In this document: piece after piece, positions 26,157-34,978 of the stretch
Numbering within the stretch: position 1 is the first letter of the stretch
Layout of the letters: each line of letters begins with the position of its first letter
Assembly: GCF_048541585.1 (NCBI RefSeq)
Contig: NZ_CP183303.1
Span: 2,356,001-2,420,000, forward strand
Length of the DNA stretch: 64,000 bases
Source: Legionella_C sp048541585
Lineage (GTDB): Bacteria > Pseudomonadota > Gammaproteobacteria > Legionellales > Legionellaceae
Reading direction: 5' to 3'
Position numbers and translations under genes: made by a program
Notes under the pieces: generated by a model
The model's database searches: none
What the model was told of the DNA's origin: nothing
What the model saw: only the letters and a program-made list of their open reading frames with translations

Positions 26157-27381
26157 TGGTATTATTTAATTTAATATTAATAAAAGACTCTTTATCTGCA
26201 ATTTTTAAGTCACTAGATCTTAAAATATTTTCTTGCACAATATCATTAATAATATTGTCTGCTTGTTTCATTAAATTATTAAAAATAGTAGTTTGATAGC
26301 GAGAGTTAGCCAATTGAGTCACCTGGTTGTCATTTTTATTGCGTGTATCTACCGTGACTTTCATAGACAAACCAATGCGCAAGGGATGTGCATTTAATTC
26401 TTGTTCATCAAGGCTTATCCGAACTGGTAAACGCTGCACTACTTTAATCCAGTTACCCGTCGCATTTTGCGGCGGCAGCAAAGCAAAAGCACTACCCGTT
26501 CCTGCTGAAAAACCGGTAATACGTCCATGATATTTTACTTTAGCGCCATAGAGATCTGATGTTAATGTTACCTGCTGACCAATTTGTATTTTACCAAGCT
26601 GTTTTTCTTTAAAATTGGCATCAACCCAAATCTGATTTAAGGGGATAATAGCTAATAATATTTGGCCTGGAATGATCCGCTGGCCTATTTGAACAGCTCG
26701 CTTTGCTACATAGCCAGATAAAGGAGCACGAATCGTACTACGAATATAATTAAGGTAAGCTTGTCTTAAAGCAGCCATAGCTTGTCGGACATGGGGATGA
26801 TTAATACTATTGGTTCGATGCGTCAGTGCAAGGTTTGCCTCCCAATGGGCTTGGGATTGCAACAATGCTGCATTAGCTACATTAAAACTATCCTCAGCAT
26901 GGGTTAATTCTTCCTGAGAAATGGCACCCCGCTTGATAGCCGTTTGTCGGCGCTGTAAGTCCACTTTAGCTTTTTGTAAATCAGATTGTCGAGACTGAAT
27001 AATTGCTTGTAATTCTCTATTATTAATAAAATATTGCTGAGTTTGCCTTAATGCAAGCGCTAAATTAGCTTTCGCCTGATCTAAAGCTACTGCGCTATCT
27101 GTGGGGTCTAATTTAATTAAACTTTGTCCTGCTTGCACAAGTTGGGTATCATCAACATTCAATTCTATAACATTGCCTGTAATCTGTGCTGAAACTGGAA
27201 TAACATTGCCGGCAACATAAGCATTATCTGTAGTTTGAAAATAACGTGCATAAACTACCCAATAAATAAAATAAAGTAAGCCAATCAATAAAAAAACACT
27301 ACTGAGCAAGAATAATATTTTTTTCCGAGCTGATTGCATAGATGTAGTGGTTTGAGCAGATATTTTTAATTGCTTAAACAT
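26143..27381 (-). CDS. emrA: EmrA-type membrane fusion protein
   Basis: This 412-residue HlyD-family adaptor would link EmrB to an outer-membrane channel. It has a single N-terminal membrane segment (ILFLLSSVFLLIGLLYFIYW), the lipoyl half-motif DNAYVAGNVIPVSAQITGNV, a long coiled-coil hairpin around residues 100-200, and the second lipoyl half RAPLSGYVAKRAVQIGQRI. It overlaps emrB. A TolC-like gene is not present in the window. The regulator may be the divergent LuxR-family gene at 27888, separated by a 505-bp A/T-rich spacer in which I see no gene. Confidence 0.93.
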   Translation of the reverse strand: MFKQLKISAQTTTSMQSARKKILFLLSSVFLLIGLLYFIYWVVYARYFQTTDNAYVAGNVIPVSAQITGNVIELNVDDTQLVQAGQSLIKLDPTDSAVALDQAKANLALALRQTQQYFINNRELQAIIQSRQSDLQKAKVDLQRRQTAIKRGAISQEELTHAEDSFNVANAALLQSQAHWEANLALTHRTNSINHPHVRQAMAALRQAYLNYIRSTIRAPLSGYVAKRAVQIGQRIIPGQILLAIIPLNQIWVDANFKEKQLGKIQIGQQVTLTSDLYGAKVKYHGRITGFSAGTGSAFALLPPQNATGNWIKVVQRLPVRISLDEQELNAHPLRIGLSMKVTVDTRNKNDNQVTQLANSRYQTTIFNNLMKQADNIINDIVQENILRSSDLKIADKESFINIKLNNTNANI

Positions 27382-27887
27382 GAAAATCCCTGAAAGTAAA
27401 CTTAATTAGAACAACTGATAAATTAATTTTAAGTAGTCACTATAAGCTTTCTTATTCTTATACTCAATAAAGTGTTTAGTAATTAATTAATTTTATTACT
27501 AAATTTTCTAATAAATCTTAATGAATAATCTGTTAGGGCTCTTAGTATAGAATTAACTACCTTACTGTATTGAAGATAGCTAAATGAAAATTATTTATTA
27601 ATTATAATTTCCTCTCGCTAAGCGATATTAATCATTCACAAATAAAGTATCAAACTAATCGGTTTAAAAGTTATAATTTACTATTTAGCTACTAATTCCA
27701 GCAAAATTTTTTCTTTAAAAGTGTATAGAAAAAATTTTTACGGCTTGTTCCTAATTTTTTCAATATGATTCTATTTATTTTATAGAAAAAAATGTCAACT
27801 TCCTTATAATATCTTTTTCTTTAATTATTTAAAGTCCTTTAAGTTAGATTAAATAAGGATTCTTGTTTTTATATAGATGTATTTAAT

Positions 27888-28577
27888 ATGGCCAGTTATA
27901 CTTTTTTAGAAAAATTTTTATTAAATAATCGCTGCATTCCGGAGCTCGCACAAGTTTATCATCATATCTATTTTAAGAGTATTGAGGGAATATACCTGGC
28001 CAGTAATAATCAAATGTTATCTTTTTTAGATTTATCTCCTGAAGAGGTATCAGGGCGTTTTAAAGATAGCGATATTATAAAAAATGCTATTTCACTCGAA
28101 AGTGTATTAGCTAACGATAGATTAATTTTAGAAAAAAAGTCTGTGCAAGTGTTTATGGAACTTGCTATTACTGAAAAAAAACAAGCCCAATTTTTGTCGA
28201 TAAAAGCCCCTTTATATAGAGAAAACGAAATAATTGGCTTATGTGGTATTTCTATAATTGTAGATAACTACAACCTTTCAGAGTTTAATGATCTTATTTC
28301 TAATATTGGTAATATTTTAGAAAATGACTTGGAAAGTGAGACTAAACTTGCTCAGTTAAACTCTACAAAAACTGTAAAAATAAAGTTAACTCCTAGAGAA
28401 GTACAATGCTTACAACTCTATATGAAAGGTTACTCTCTAAAATATATTGCGAATATTCTAAACTTATCTCATCGAACTATAGAATATTATCTTGAAAATA
28501 TTAAATCTAAATTTGGTGTAAAAAAACGTTCTGAGCTATTACCCAGAGCTTTCAATTTATACCCAGAATTAATTTAG
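27888..28577 (+). CDS. LuxR-family regulator with PAS-like sensor domain
   Basis: This 229-residue protein has an N-terminal PAS-like domain (about 20-125, including SIEGIYLASNNQMLSFLDLS and IKAPLYRENEIIGLCGISI). The C-terminal LuxR/NarL HTH follows (TPREVQCLQLYMKGYSLKYI, then NLSHRTIEYYLENIKSKFGV). There is no acyl-homoserine-lactone binding domain and no receiver, so the PAS domain probably senses a small ligand or redox state. It lies between emrAB and the ALA-synthase operon and is the only candidate local regulator for the ACCGTA-N5-TACGGT sites; that link is inference. Confidence 0.85.
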   Translation: MASYTFLEKFLLNNRCIPELAQVYHHIYFKSIEGIYLASNNQMLSFLDLSPEEVSGRFKDSDIIKNAISLESVLANDRLILEKKSVQVFMELAITEKKQAQFLSIKAPLYRENEIIGLCGISIIVDNYNLSEFNDLISNIGNILENDLESETKLAQLNSTKTVKIKLTPREVQCLQLYMKGYSLKYIANILNLSHRTIEYYLENIKSKFGVKKRSELLPRAFNLYPELI

Positions 28578-28716
28578 CATTATACTTAAACTATGCACAA
28601 ATAAACCCAGAATGTACTTTTTATGAATAAAAATTACTAAATTACAACAAAATTCATTTTGCTTCCCTTTCTAATTGACTTTTAAATTCCCAACATGCCT
28701 TAAAAATTGCAATATT

Positions 28717-28733
28717 ACCGTAAATACTACGGT
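28717..28733. promoter_or_regulatory. Operator-like palindrome, site A
   Basis: ACCGTA-AATAC-TACGGT lies 69 bp before the ATG of the MATE gene. The identical half-sites with the same 5-base gap occur at 34830-34846 upstream of the GNAT gene. Confidence 0.6.
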
Positions 28734-28801
28734 GTTAAAAATGATCATAATTAGTTAATATCGCGCAAATTTTTTTCTTTAAAATATTGGCGAGTTGTTA
28801 C

Positions 28802-30523
28802 ATGAAACCCAAAAAAATTTCTGAATCAAGCCCATTAAATCCTAAAAAAAATGATGAACAGAATAATGAGCAATCTCAGGATCTAGAAGCTAATCAAATA
28901 AGCCCATCCCCAGTTAGCTATCCACAAGCAGCATGGAATGTAACAAGTTTTTCTCTACCCTTTACTATTTCAAGGCTAGCAGTTGCAGTCAATGTACTCA
29001 CGAACGGTTCTATTACTCCTAAAATAGGACCTAATGCTGCAGCTGCAGGCCCGCAAATGATTAGTATAGTTTATGCAGTACTTGGCCCAGGCAGATCAAT
29101 TTTATTAGCCACTGGCATTTTAGTAGGTAAAAAATATGGTGAACTGCAAGAACTGCTTAAATCAGGAAAAACTCTAGAAGCGAAAGAAATACAAGAAGCT
29201 ATAGGTGATCAATTAAGACAAAGTACGACGTTTGGCACTATGTTGGCAATTCCTTCAATTGCCTTTATGGTTGGTATGGGCCCTATATTAAGAGCTGCAG
29301 GTATCGCTCCAGCGCTCGTCACAGAAATTGAAGGTTTTTTAAATAGTACAGCAACTGGACTTCTACCCATATATTGGTCTACTAGTGATCAACAATTTGC
29401 TATGGCTATAGGCCATAAATACATCCCTATGATTTTTGGTACGTTATTTCCACTCTTATCTATGGGTTTTGGCTATCCATTTGCCTTAGGTTCGTTTGGG
29501 TTGCCTAAATTAGGAACTGCTGGTTTGGGTTATGGCATGTCTGCTGCTGCTTGGTTAAGTTTTGCAGCCTTAAGGCTTTATTTCTTAAAACCTGAATTTG
29601 AACCTTATAGAATCTACAAAGTTCAATTTCGTGGCTTATTCAATCAATTTTCTGATTTGCTTAAATTGGGCTTACCTTTAGGTTTTCAAGCACTTACTGA
29701 ATGGGGAAATATGTTTTTCCTATCAGCTTTAATTGCTCGTAAAGGCGGCAACGCTTCTATGGCTGCTAATGGCTCTTTTCAAATTATTACCGCAGCGACA
29801 TTAATTACTGCAGCGCTTGGCCAAGGTATTAGTATTAAAATTTCAGAGCAATTAGGAAAAATGAAAATTGCTGAGCAATTAGGGAAATTTAATGAGCTAA
29901 AAGTTATCAATAAAAATCTTAAGCGTATTGGTAATGCTGGAATTGTAACAGGTGCGCTCGCTACTACGGGACTTATGGCATTTTTAGTAAGTATGCCCAA
30001 ACAAATTCAATCAGTTTTTGTCAGTCATGATGATCCTGAATATCAAGAAATTATGATTATGGCACAAGCGATGTTAATCACTAATGCGGTGGGGTTAATT
30101 TTTGACACCGTACGTAATATGTCAGCTTCTGCATTAAGTGGCTCCAAAGATGTTATGTTTGCTCCCCTTATTAGTTTGTTAACTATGTCAATGATGGCAT
30201 TAGGCGTTGGTGCGCTGTTAACAGAGCATTTCGATTTAGATGCCAATTGGCTATTTATTACTAGAGATGTTGGAATTTTAGCTGCAGCTTTTGCGGTAAG
30301 TATTAGATGGCTTATGAAAAATCATGAGCCTGAGCTTAAAGAAAAGTCAACGGTAACAATAGAAGAATTACCTGATGAACCTAATGAGCCCACCGCTCCT
30401 GCTCATACTGAGCCTACGCCTAAAAACAAGAACTATGGAACTAATGGAAGTACCTTTTTTTATCATCAAACACCGAAAGAGGAACAAAAATATTTATTAC
30501 CAAAGCAGCTGGGGTATCAATAG
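28802..30523 (+). CDS. MATE-family efflux transporter
   Basis: This 573-residue membrane protein has about 12 membrane segments in two MATE bundles. Visible pieces include WNVTSFSLPFTISRLAVAVN, LGLPLGFQALTEWGNMFFLS and ISVKIS-like GQGISIKISEQLG. The MATE fold is a drug/cation or metabolite antiporter. Both ends carry soluble polar extensions: about 45 residues of charged N-terminus and a Pro/Thr-rich C-terminus (EPTAPAHTEPTPKNK). ATG 28802 was preferred to TTG 28787. It is the first gene of the run MATE, ALA synthase, MFS. Confidence 0.85.
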   Translation: MKPKKISESSPLNPKKNDEQNNEQSQDLEANQISPSPVSYPQAAWNVTSFSLPFTISRLAVAVNVLTNGSITPKIGPNAAAAGPQMISIVYAVLGPGRSILLATGILVGKKYGELQELLKSGKTLEAKEIQEAIGDQLRQSTTFGTMLAIPSIAFMVGMGPILRAAGIAPALVTEIEGFLNSTATGLLPIYWSTSDQQFAMAIGHKYIPMIFGTLFPLLSMGFGYPFALGSFGLPKLGTAGLGYGMSAAAWLSFAALRLYFLKPEFEPYRIYKVQFRGLFNQFSDLLKLGLPLGFQALTEWGNMFFLSALIARKGGNASMAANGSFQIITAATLITAALGQGISIKISEQLGKMKIAEQLGKFNELKVINKNLKRIGNAGIVTGALATTGLMAFLVSMPKQIQSVFVSHDDPEYQEIMIMAQAMLITNAVGLIFDTVRNMSASALSGSKDVMFAPLISLLTMSMMALGVGALLTEHFDLDANWLFITRDVGILAAAFAVSIRWLMKNHEPELKEKSTVTIEELPDEPNEPTAPAHTEPTPKNKNYGTNGSTFFYHQTPKEEQKYLLPKQLGYQ

Positions 30524-30634
30524 ATTTGCAGCCAATACTGCTATCAAACAGCAAAATTTCATATCTATACACATTAATAATTTAATTAGGAGCATACGGG
30601 CCAGGAAGCATTGTATTAAAATTGGAGGTAAAAT

Positions 30635-31915
30635 ATGTATAACAGTATTCTTGAAGAGAAGCTGCAAAAACTAAAAAATAGTGGACAATATCGTGAATTT
30701 ATTACTATTAATCGGATAAGAGGTAGTTATCCTATGGCCTGGGTTGATGGTTTTAAAGAACAGACTGTTGTTTGGTGCAGTAACGATTATTTAGGTATGT
30801 CGCAGAACCAAAAAGTTATTGAAGCAATGCAAAATGCGATTCAACTTTATGGTGCTGGGTCCGGCGGATCAAGGAATATTGGTGGTACACATGCTTATTA
30901 CAGTTTACTTGAAACAGCTATAGCCGATTGGCATAAGAAAGAAAATGCGCTTGTTTTTCCGACTGGCTATAGTTCCAATGATGCTACCTTGCAGTGTTTA
31001 CTGCGCATCTTTCCTGATTGTGTAGTATTTTCTGATGCCTTAAATCATGCCTCTATTATTAATGGTATACGCAATGCACCTGTAGAGCGTATAATATTTA
31101 AGCATAATAATATTGAGCATTTAAAATCTTTGCTAGAAGCTGTACCTTATGACCGCCCGAAAATTATTGTTTTTGAATCCGTTTATTCAATGGATGGCGA
31201 TATTGCTCCAATTGAAAAAATAGTAGAACTTGCGAAAAAGTATAATGCCATAACTTTTCTTGATGAAGTACATGCTATAGGAATGTATGGCCCTCGCGGC
31301 GCTGGAATTGCTGCCAAATTAGGCATAGCCGATCAAATTGATATTATTCAGGGCACCATGGCAAAAGCCATAGGAGTTATAGGAGGTTATATTGCGGCCT
31401 CTTCACTGATGATTGATGCAATTAGATCATTTGCTTCAGGATTTATTTTTACGACCTCTTTACCACCTGCAGTCGTAGCAGCGTGTTATACTAGCATCGA
31501 GCATTTGAAAAAATCAGACTATGAACGGAAGCTGTTACATAAAAAAACTCAACTACTTCGTTCTGCATTAAATACGGCAGGTATTCCTATACTTGAGCAA
31601 AGTCAAACGCATATCTTACCTGTATTAGTTGGCAATGCAGAAAAATGTAAAGCAGCTGGGCGCCGATTACTTGAATTACATCAAGTCTATTTACAACCGA
31701 TTAATTCACCTACAGTTCCAGTAGGGACAGAACGCTTTAGAGTTAATGTGACGCCAAATCATACCGAGACACAAATAAATCAGTTAGTAGATGCCTTAAT
31801 CGAAGTTTTTGAATACTTTAGTATTCCATATAAACAAGCTAATGCTAAAAAGAAATTTGTTTACAAAAACCTAAATATGCCATCAAAAGGCTCTGCTACA
31901 GAATTAAGGTTATAA
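30635..31915 (+). CDS. 5-aminolevulinate synthase-like enzyme
   Basis: This 426-residue alpha-oxoamine synthase uses PLP to condense glycine with an acyl-CoA. It follows ALA synthase closely: WCSNDYLGMS, GAGSGGSRNIGGTHAYYSLL, DALNHASIINGIRNAPV, FESVYSMDGDIAPIEKIVEL, LDEVHAIGMYGPRGAGI, and the PLP lysine in GTMAKAIGVIGGYIAAS. The C-terminus has VPVGTERFRVNVTPNH. Gammaproteobacteria normally make heme precursors by the glutamyl-tRNA (C5) route, so this is probably for a dedicated metabolite. GGAGG lies at 30624-30628. The MFS exporter follows 3 bp later. Confidence 0.9.
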   Translation: MYNSILEEKLQKLKNSGQYREFITINRIRGSYPMAWVDGFKEQTVVWCSNDYLGMSQNQKVIEAMQNAIQLYGAGSGGSRNIGGTHAYYSLLETAIADWHKKENALVFPTGYSSNDATLQCLLRIFPDCVVFSDALNHASIINGIRNAPVERIIFKHNNIEHLKSLLEAVPYDRPKIIVFESVYSMDGDIAPIEKIVELAKKYNAITFLDEVHAIGMYGPRGAGIAAKLGIADQIDIIQGTMAKAIGVIGGYIAASSLMIDAIRSFASGFIFTTSLPPAVVAACYTSIEHLKKSDYERKLLHKKTQLLRSALNTAGIPILEQSQTHILPVLVGNAEKCKAAGRRLLELHQVYLQPINSPTVPVGTERFRVNVTPNHTETQINQLVDALIEVFEYFSIPYKQANAKKKFVYKNLNMPSKGSATELRL

Positions 31916-31918
31916 AAT

Positions 31919-33079
31919 ATGAAAAAAATTACCATTCTTGTCCTAGGAATGTTTGCTCTTGGATTAGATGCTTATGTAATTGCCGGATTAATACCGGCAC
32001 TTGATACCTCTTTTCAGGTAGGTATATCTAAGATTGGCCAAACTGTTACAGTATTTACTTTATGTTATGCTTTATCTGCCCCAATTTTCTCTACTCTATT
32101 ATCTGGGCGGCCAATACGCCAAATTCTTCTTATTGCCATGGCTATATTTACACTTGCTAATGCTGCAAGTGGACTTACCCATAGCTTCATGGGCTTATTA
32201 ATTGCTCGTGCTTTTGCTGGTATTGGAGCAGGATTATTTTCACCCATGGCTGCAGCAGCTGCTGTTTCATTAGTGTCTAATGAAAAGAAAGGGCGGGCAA
32301 TTGGCTTTATATTAGGAGGAATGAGCACAGGCACTGTAATCGGAGTACCCTTAGGATTGTTAATTGCTCAACACTCTAACTGGCAATATACATTTTGGTT
32401 TGTTACTCTGCTAGGTATCTTAGCTTTAATTGGCATCTATTGGCAATTTCCTACATTTGCTGCTAAAACCCCGCCTACGCTTAACGAGCGTATTAAAATG
32501 CTTACAAACTATAAAATTGCGCGAACAGTAGGAATTTCCATACTCGCAAGTATTTCTAGTTTGGGCCTTTATACTTATTTATCACCTGTTGTATTTGACA
32601 GTATTGGTGTTAATTTTATAACCCCCTATTTATGGGCATGGGGATTAGGAGGTATCGTAGGCAGTTTTTCAATAGGTTTTTTAATTGATTATACCGGACA
32701 TCCTAAAGCATTAATGGCAGGAATATTATTAGTTATGGCGTCATCTATGCTATTTTTGCCTTCTCTACTACCTTATTCCATTTTATGCTTTTTGCCTATT
32801 TTTTTATGGGGAGCGTCTGGATGGTCTTCGCTAGCACCACAACAACATACCCTATTATCAATCCAGCCAGAACATGGCGCTGCAGCAGTTGCATTAAATA
32901 GTTCCGCTAATTATTTAGGTAGCGCTATTGGTTCAGCGCTTGGTGGTCTGGCCATAGGGTTTGGATTGTTGCCAACTAATTTGCCTTATGCTGCTGGAAT
33001 TGTTGCTTTAGTTGCAGCTATATGCCAGCTGCTTATTGTTATGCAAAAATCACAAGCTTCCAAGCTTTCTGCAGCTTAA
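31919..33079 (+). CDS. DHA1-type MFS exporter
   Basis: This 386-residue, 12-segment transporter of the AraJ/YdhP type has FALGLDAYVIAGLIPALDTS at the first helix, LLIARAFAGIGAGLFSPMAA, and motif C IGFILGGMSTGTVIGVPLG. It starts 3 bp after the ALA synthase stop, with AAGG inside the preceding gene, so it is translationally coupled. It would export a small product, possibly that of the synthase. No substrate-specific features can be named. It ends before a strong terminator shared with the convergent oxidoreductase. Confidence 0.9.
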   Translation: MKKITILVLGMFALGLDAYVIAGLIPALDTSFQVGISKIGQTVTVFTLCYALSAPIFSTLLSGRPIRQILLIAMAIFTLANAASGLTHSFMGLLIARAFAGIGAGLFSPMAAAAAVSLVSNEKKGRAIGFILGGMSTGTVIGVPLGLLIAQHSNWQYTFWFVTLLGILALIGIYWQFPTFAAKTPPTLNERIKMLTNYKIARTVGISILASISSLGLYTYLSPVVFDSIGVNFITPYLWAWGLGGIVGSFSIGFLIDYTGHPKALMAGILLVMASSMLFLPSLLPYSILCFLPIFLWGASGWSSLAPQQHTLLSIQPEHGAAAVALNSSANYLGSAIGSALGGLAIGFGLLPTNLPYAAGIVALVAAICQLLIVMQKSQASKLSAA

Positions 33080-33105
33080 TAGATTAAGTGATCTTAAATT
33101 TTGAT

Positions 33106-33135
33106 GAAAGGCTTTATTTTAGTTTAAAGCCTTTC
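33106..33135. terminator. Bidirectional terminator
   Basis: The perfect 11-bp stem GAAAGGCTTTA / TAAAGCCTTTC with an 8-base loop separates the convergent MFS and Gfo/Idh/MocA genes. Confidence 0.85.
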
Positions 33136-33158
33136 GTTACATACGTGTGAGCGCTTGT

Positions 33159-34235
33159 TTAACCAAGCCGTTCTAAATCACTCTCATCAACTAAAAACTC
33201 TCGTACCGGTCCTGTATAAGTTATAGGGCCTATAGTCTGAACTCTAGATTCAATAGAATTTAGTAATTTTTGTAAGCTTAATGCAGCTGCAAGGTCTGGA
33301 AAATCCTGCTCTGGTATTGCCTTGTATTTAATAAAGAGCATCACATCGTTTACAAGCTTACATAATTTTTCAATAGTTTGTAATTGCTTATTACGAGTCA
33401 CTTTTTCAGTGTGCAATTCAAGTAAAACGTCATCTCCTTGACGGGTTTTTTGCCAAACTCGTAAGTAATCAATATCCCATTCAGGTGTATCAAAAACCAT
33501 GTGGGCATAGACTAGTTGATGCTGAGATGTAGTAAAAGTTAAATCAATTTCTCGTTTACGTGTAATATTGACAAAGCTGCTATATCCCGTAATCACTGCC
33601 TCGTTAAGATAAGCAGAAAGCATCACGCTATCTAAAACCTGGCTGCCAGAAATAGAAAAATCAGAGCAAGTACCTAATGCATTACTTAATTTATAATCTT
33701 GCCTACATTCAGTTAAATACTGAATTAAATCTAAAGCATGAATGACTTCACTAGTTACTCCACAAGTAGGCCGATAATCATTAATCCGATCTTTACCCCA
33801 GTAAAAATGGGCACGAAGTAATTTAAGCTTATGTTCTTTAATGTAATTTTTTAAGCAAACTGTAGTCTCAGCATAGCGCTCAATTAAATCAAAACAAAAG
33901 CCAGAAATTTTGCTTAAATTTTCAGCTAAGTGATTCAAATCATCTTTGTTATTGGCTAAAGGTTTTTCGCAAATAACAAAACCGCTGAAATTAGTTAACT
34001 GATTTAAAATTTCTGCATGAAACTCATCATTAACTGTAACAATGATCAGATCGGGTTGAAAAGAACTTAGCGCTGTAGAGACAGTATTAAAATAGGGAAG
34101 ATCAGGCTTTTTTTGCTGCTTATCAACATAAGCTATCGATAATGAACTAGTTAGTTGATGTTGCGAAGCTACGTATTGCAAAGCACGTAAGAAACGATTA
34201 CCAGCATAGCCTAATCCAACAATTAGAATATTCAT
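33159..34235 (-). CDS. Gfo/Idh/MocA-family oxidoreductase
   Basis: This 358-residue protein has an N-terminal Rossmann fold (MNILIVGLGYAGNRFLRAL) and the family signature CEKPLANNKDDL, followed by an alpha/beta C-terminal domain (YWGKDRINDYRPTCGVTSEV with the expected His in VIHALDLIQYL). Such enzymes reduce or oxidise sugars, imines or ketones with NAD(P). It is the second gene after the GNAT gene (9-bp gap) and convergent with the ALA-synthase operon, so it could modify the synthase product. The substrate is unknown. Confidence 0.82.
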   Translation of the reverse strand: MNILIVGLGYAGNRFLRALQYVASQHQLTSSLSIAYVDKQQKKPDLPYFNTVSTALSSFQPDLIIVTVNDEFHAEILNQLTNFSGFVICEKPLANNKDDLNHLAENLSKISGFCFDLIERYAETTVCLKNYIKEHKLKLLRAHFYWGKDRINDYRPTCGVTSEVIHALDLIQYLTECRQDYKLSNALGTCSDFSISGSQVLDSVMLSAYLNEAVITGYSSFVNITRKREIDLTFTTSQHQLVYAHMVFDTPEWDIDYLRVWQKTRQGDDVLLELHTEKVTRNKQLQTIEKLCKLVNDVMLFIKYKAIPEQDFPDLAAALSLQKLLNSIESRVQTIGPITYTGPVREFLVDESDLERLG

Positions 34236-34244
34236 TATAATTCC

Positions 34245-34757
34245 TTAAGATAAGGTTTTAATTAAAAAGGCTTCGCCAGAATCTATAAAACCTAGCTTGT
34301 CATATAGTGATTTAGCCACTGAGGTTGTTTGTAAGGTCACTTTACCAACTTCATTGTTATGAAACCATTTAAAAAGATGATTCATCAGCTGTTCTGCCAG
34401 CCCTTGCCTTCGATAGTTAGGTCGCACGACCACAGTCTGCACCCAACCCATTTTCCCATTTAAGCATCCTTTAAAAGGTACACGCGCATCAATAATTCCA
34501 ATTGCACAACCCGTAATAATATTCTCATCAGAAGCAGAGTACGTAACAATTACTTTGATATTGGCACTTTGATTGAGGTTAGTTTTTAACCAAGTATCAT
34601 AACTGTTTTGCCAGGCTAGCTCATCTTCCGGCGTTTGAGCTACATAATGTCCTGTTCCTTGGCTAAGTAATAGCTTTCTTAATTCAATTAATTGCTCTAT
34701 ATCATTGAGAGTTGCATTTCTAACTAAAGAGGTTTTTTCTGCTACAAATAGGGTCAC
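34245..34757 (-). CDS. GNAT-family N-acetyltransferase
   Basis: This 170-residue protein shows the acetyl-CoA-binding motif A VVRPNYRRQGLAEQLM and the C-terminal motif B (KVTLQTTSVAKSLYDKLGF). It begins MTLFVAEKTSLVRNATLNDI, the usual first beta strand. It would transfer an acetyl group to an amine. It is upstream of the Gfo/Idh/MocA gene and shares with the MATE/ALA-synthase operon an upstream ACCGTA-N5-TACGGT palindrome, hinting at acetylation of an aminoketone. That link is inference. Confidence 0.88.
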   Translation of the reverse strand: MTLFVAEKTSLVRNATLNDIEQLIELRKLLLSQGTGHYVAQTPEDELAWQNSYDTWLKTNLNQSANIKVIVTYSASDENIITGCAIGIIDARVPFKGCLNGKMGWVQTVVVRPNYRRQGLAEQLMNHLFKWFHNNEVGKVTLQTTSVAKSLYDKLGFIDSGEAFLIKTLS

Positions 34758-34829
34758 AACTTATCCTTAGGTACAAAAAATGTCTACTTTGTAAAATGCG
34801 CAGTATACATGAGCCATAGCATACATTTT

Positions 34830-34846
34830 ACCGTATTAATTACGGT
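34830..34846. promoter_or_regulatory. Operator-like palindrome, site B
   Basis: ACCGTA-TTAAT-TACGGT, extended to 9-bp arms over 34827-34849, lies 73 bp upstream of the GNAT start on the minus strand. It matches site A at 28717. Confidence 0.6.
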
Positions 34847-34978
34847 AAAGGTGGTCATTAAAAAAACACGGTTTTTAGTCATAGTAAATTTCAAGTAGTC
34901 ATTAAGACAGTAGCTAAGTGGTTACTTAAATTAAAAGTAAACTTAATTAAACTTTCCACATATCTATGTAAGTACTAA

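Noticed and set aside
27888..28577. Acyl-homoserine-lactone receptor
   Set aside because: The N-terminal domain looks like PAS, without autoinducer-binding residues; only the HTH is LuxR-like.
30635..31915. CqsA/LqsA-type autoinducer synthase
   Set aside because: The family is shared, but GGSRNIGGTHAYY, MYGPRGAGI and VPVGTERFR are ALA synthase signatures and differ from CqsA.
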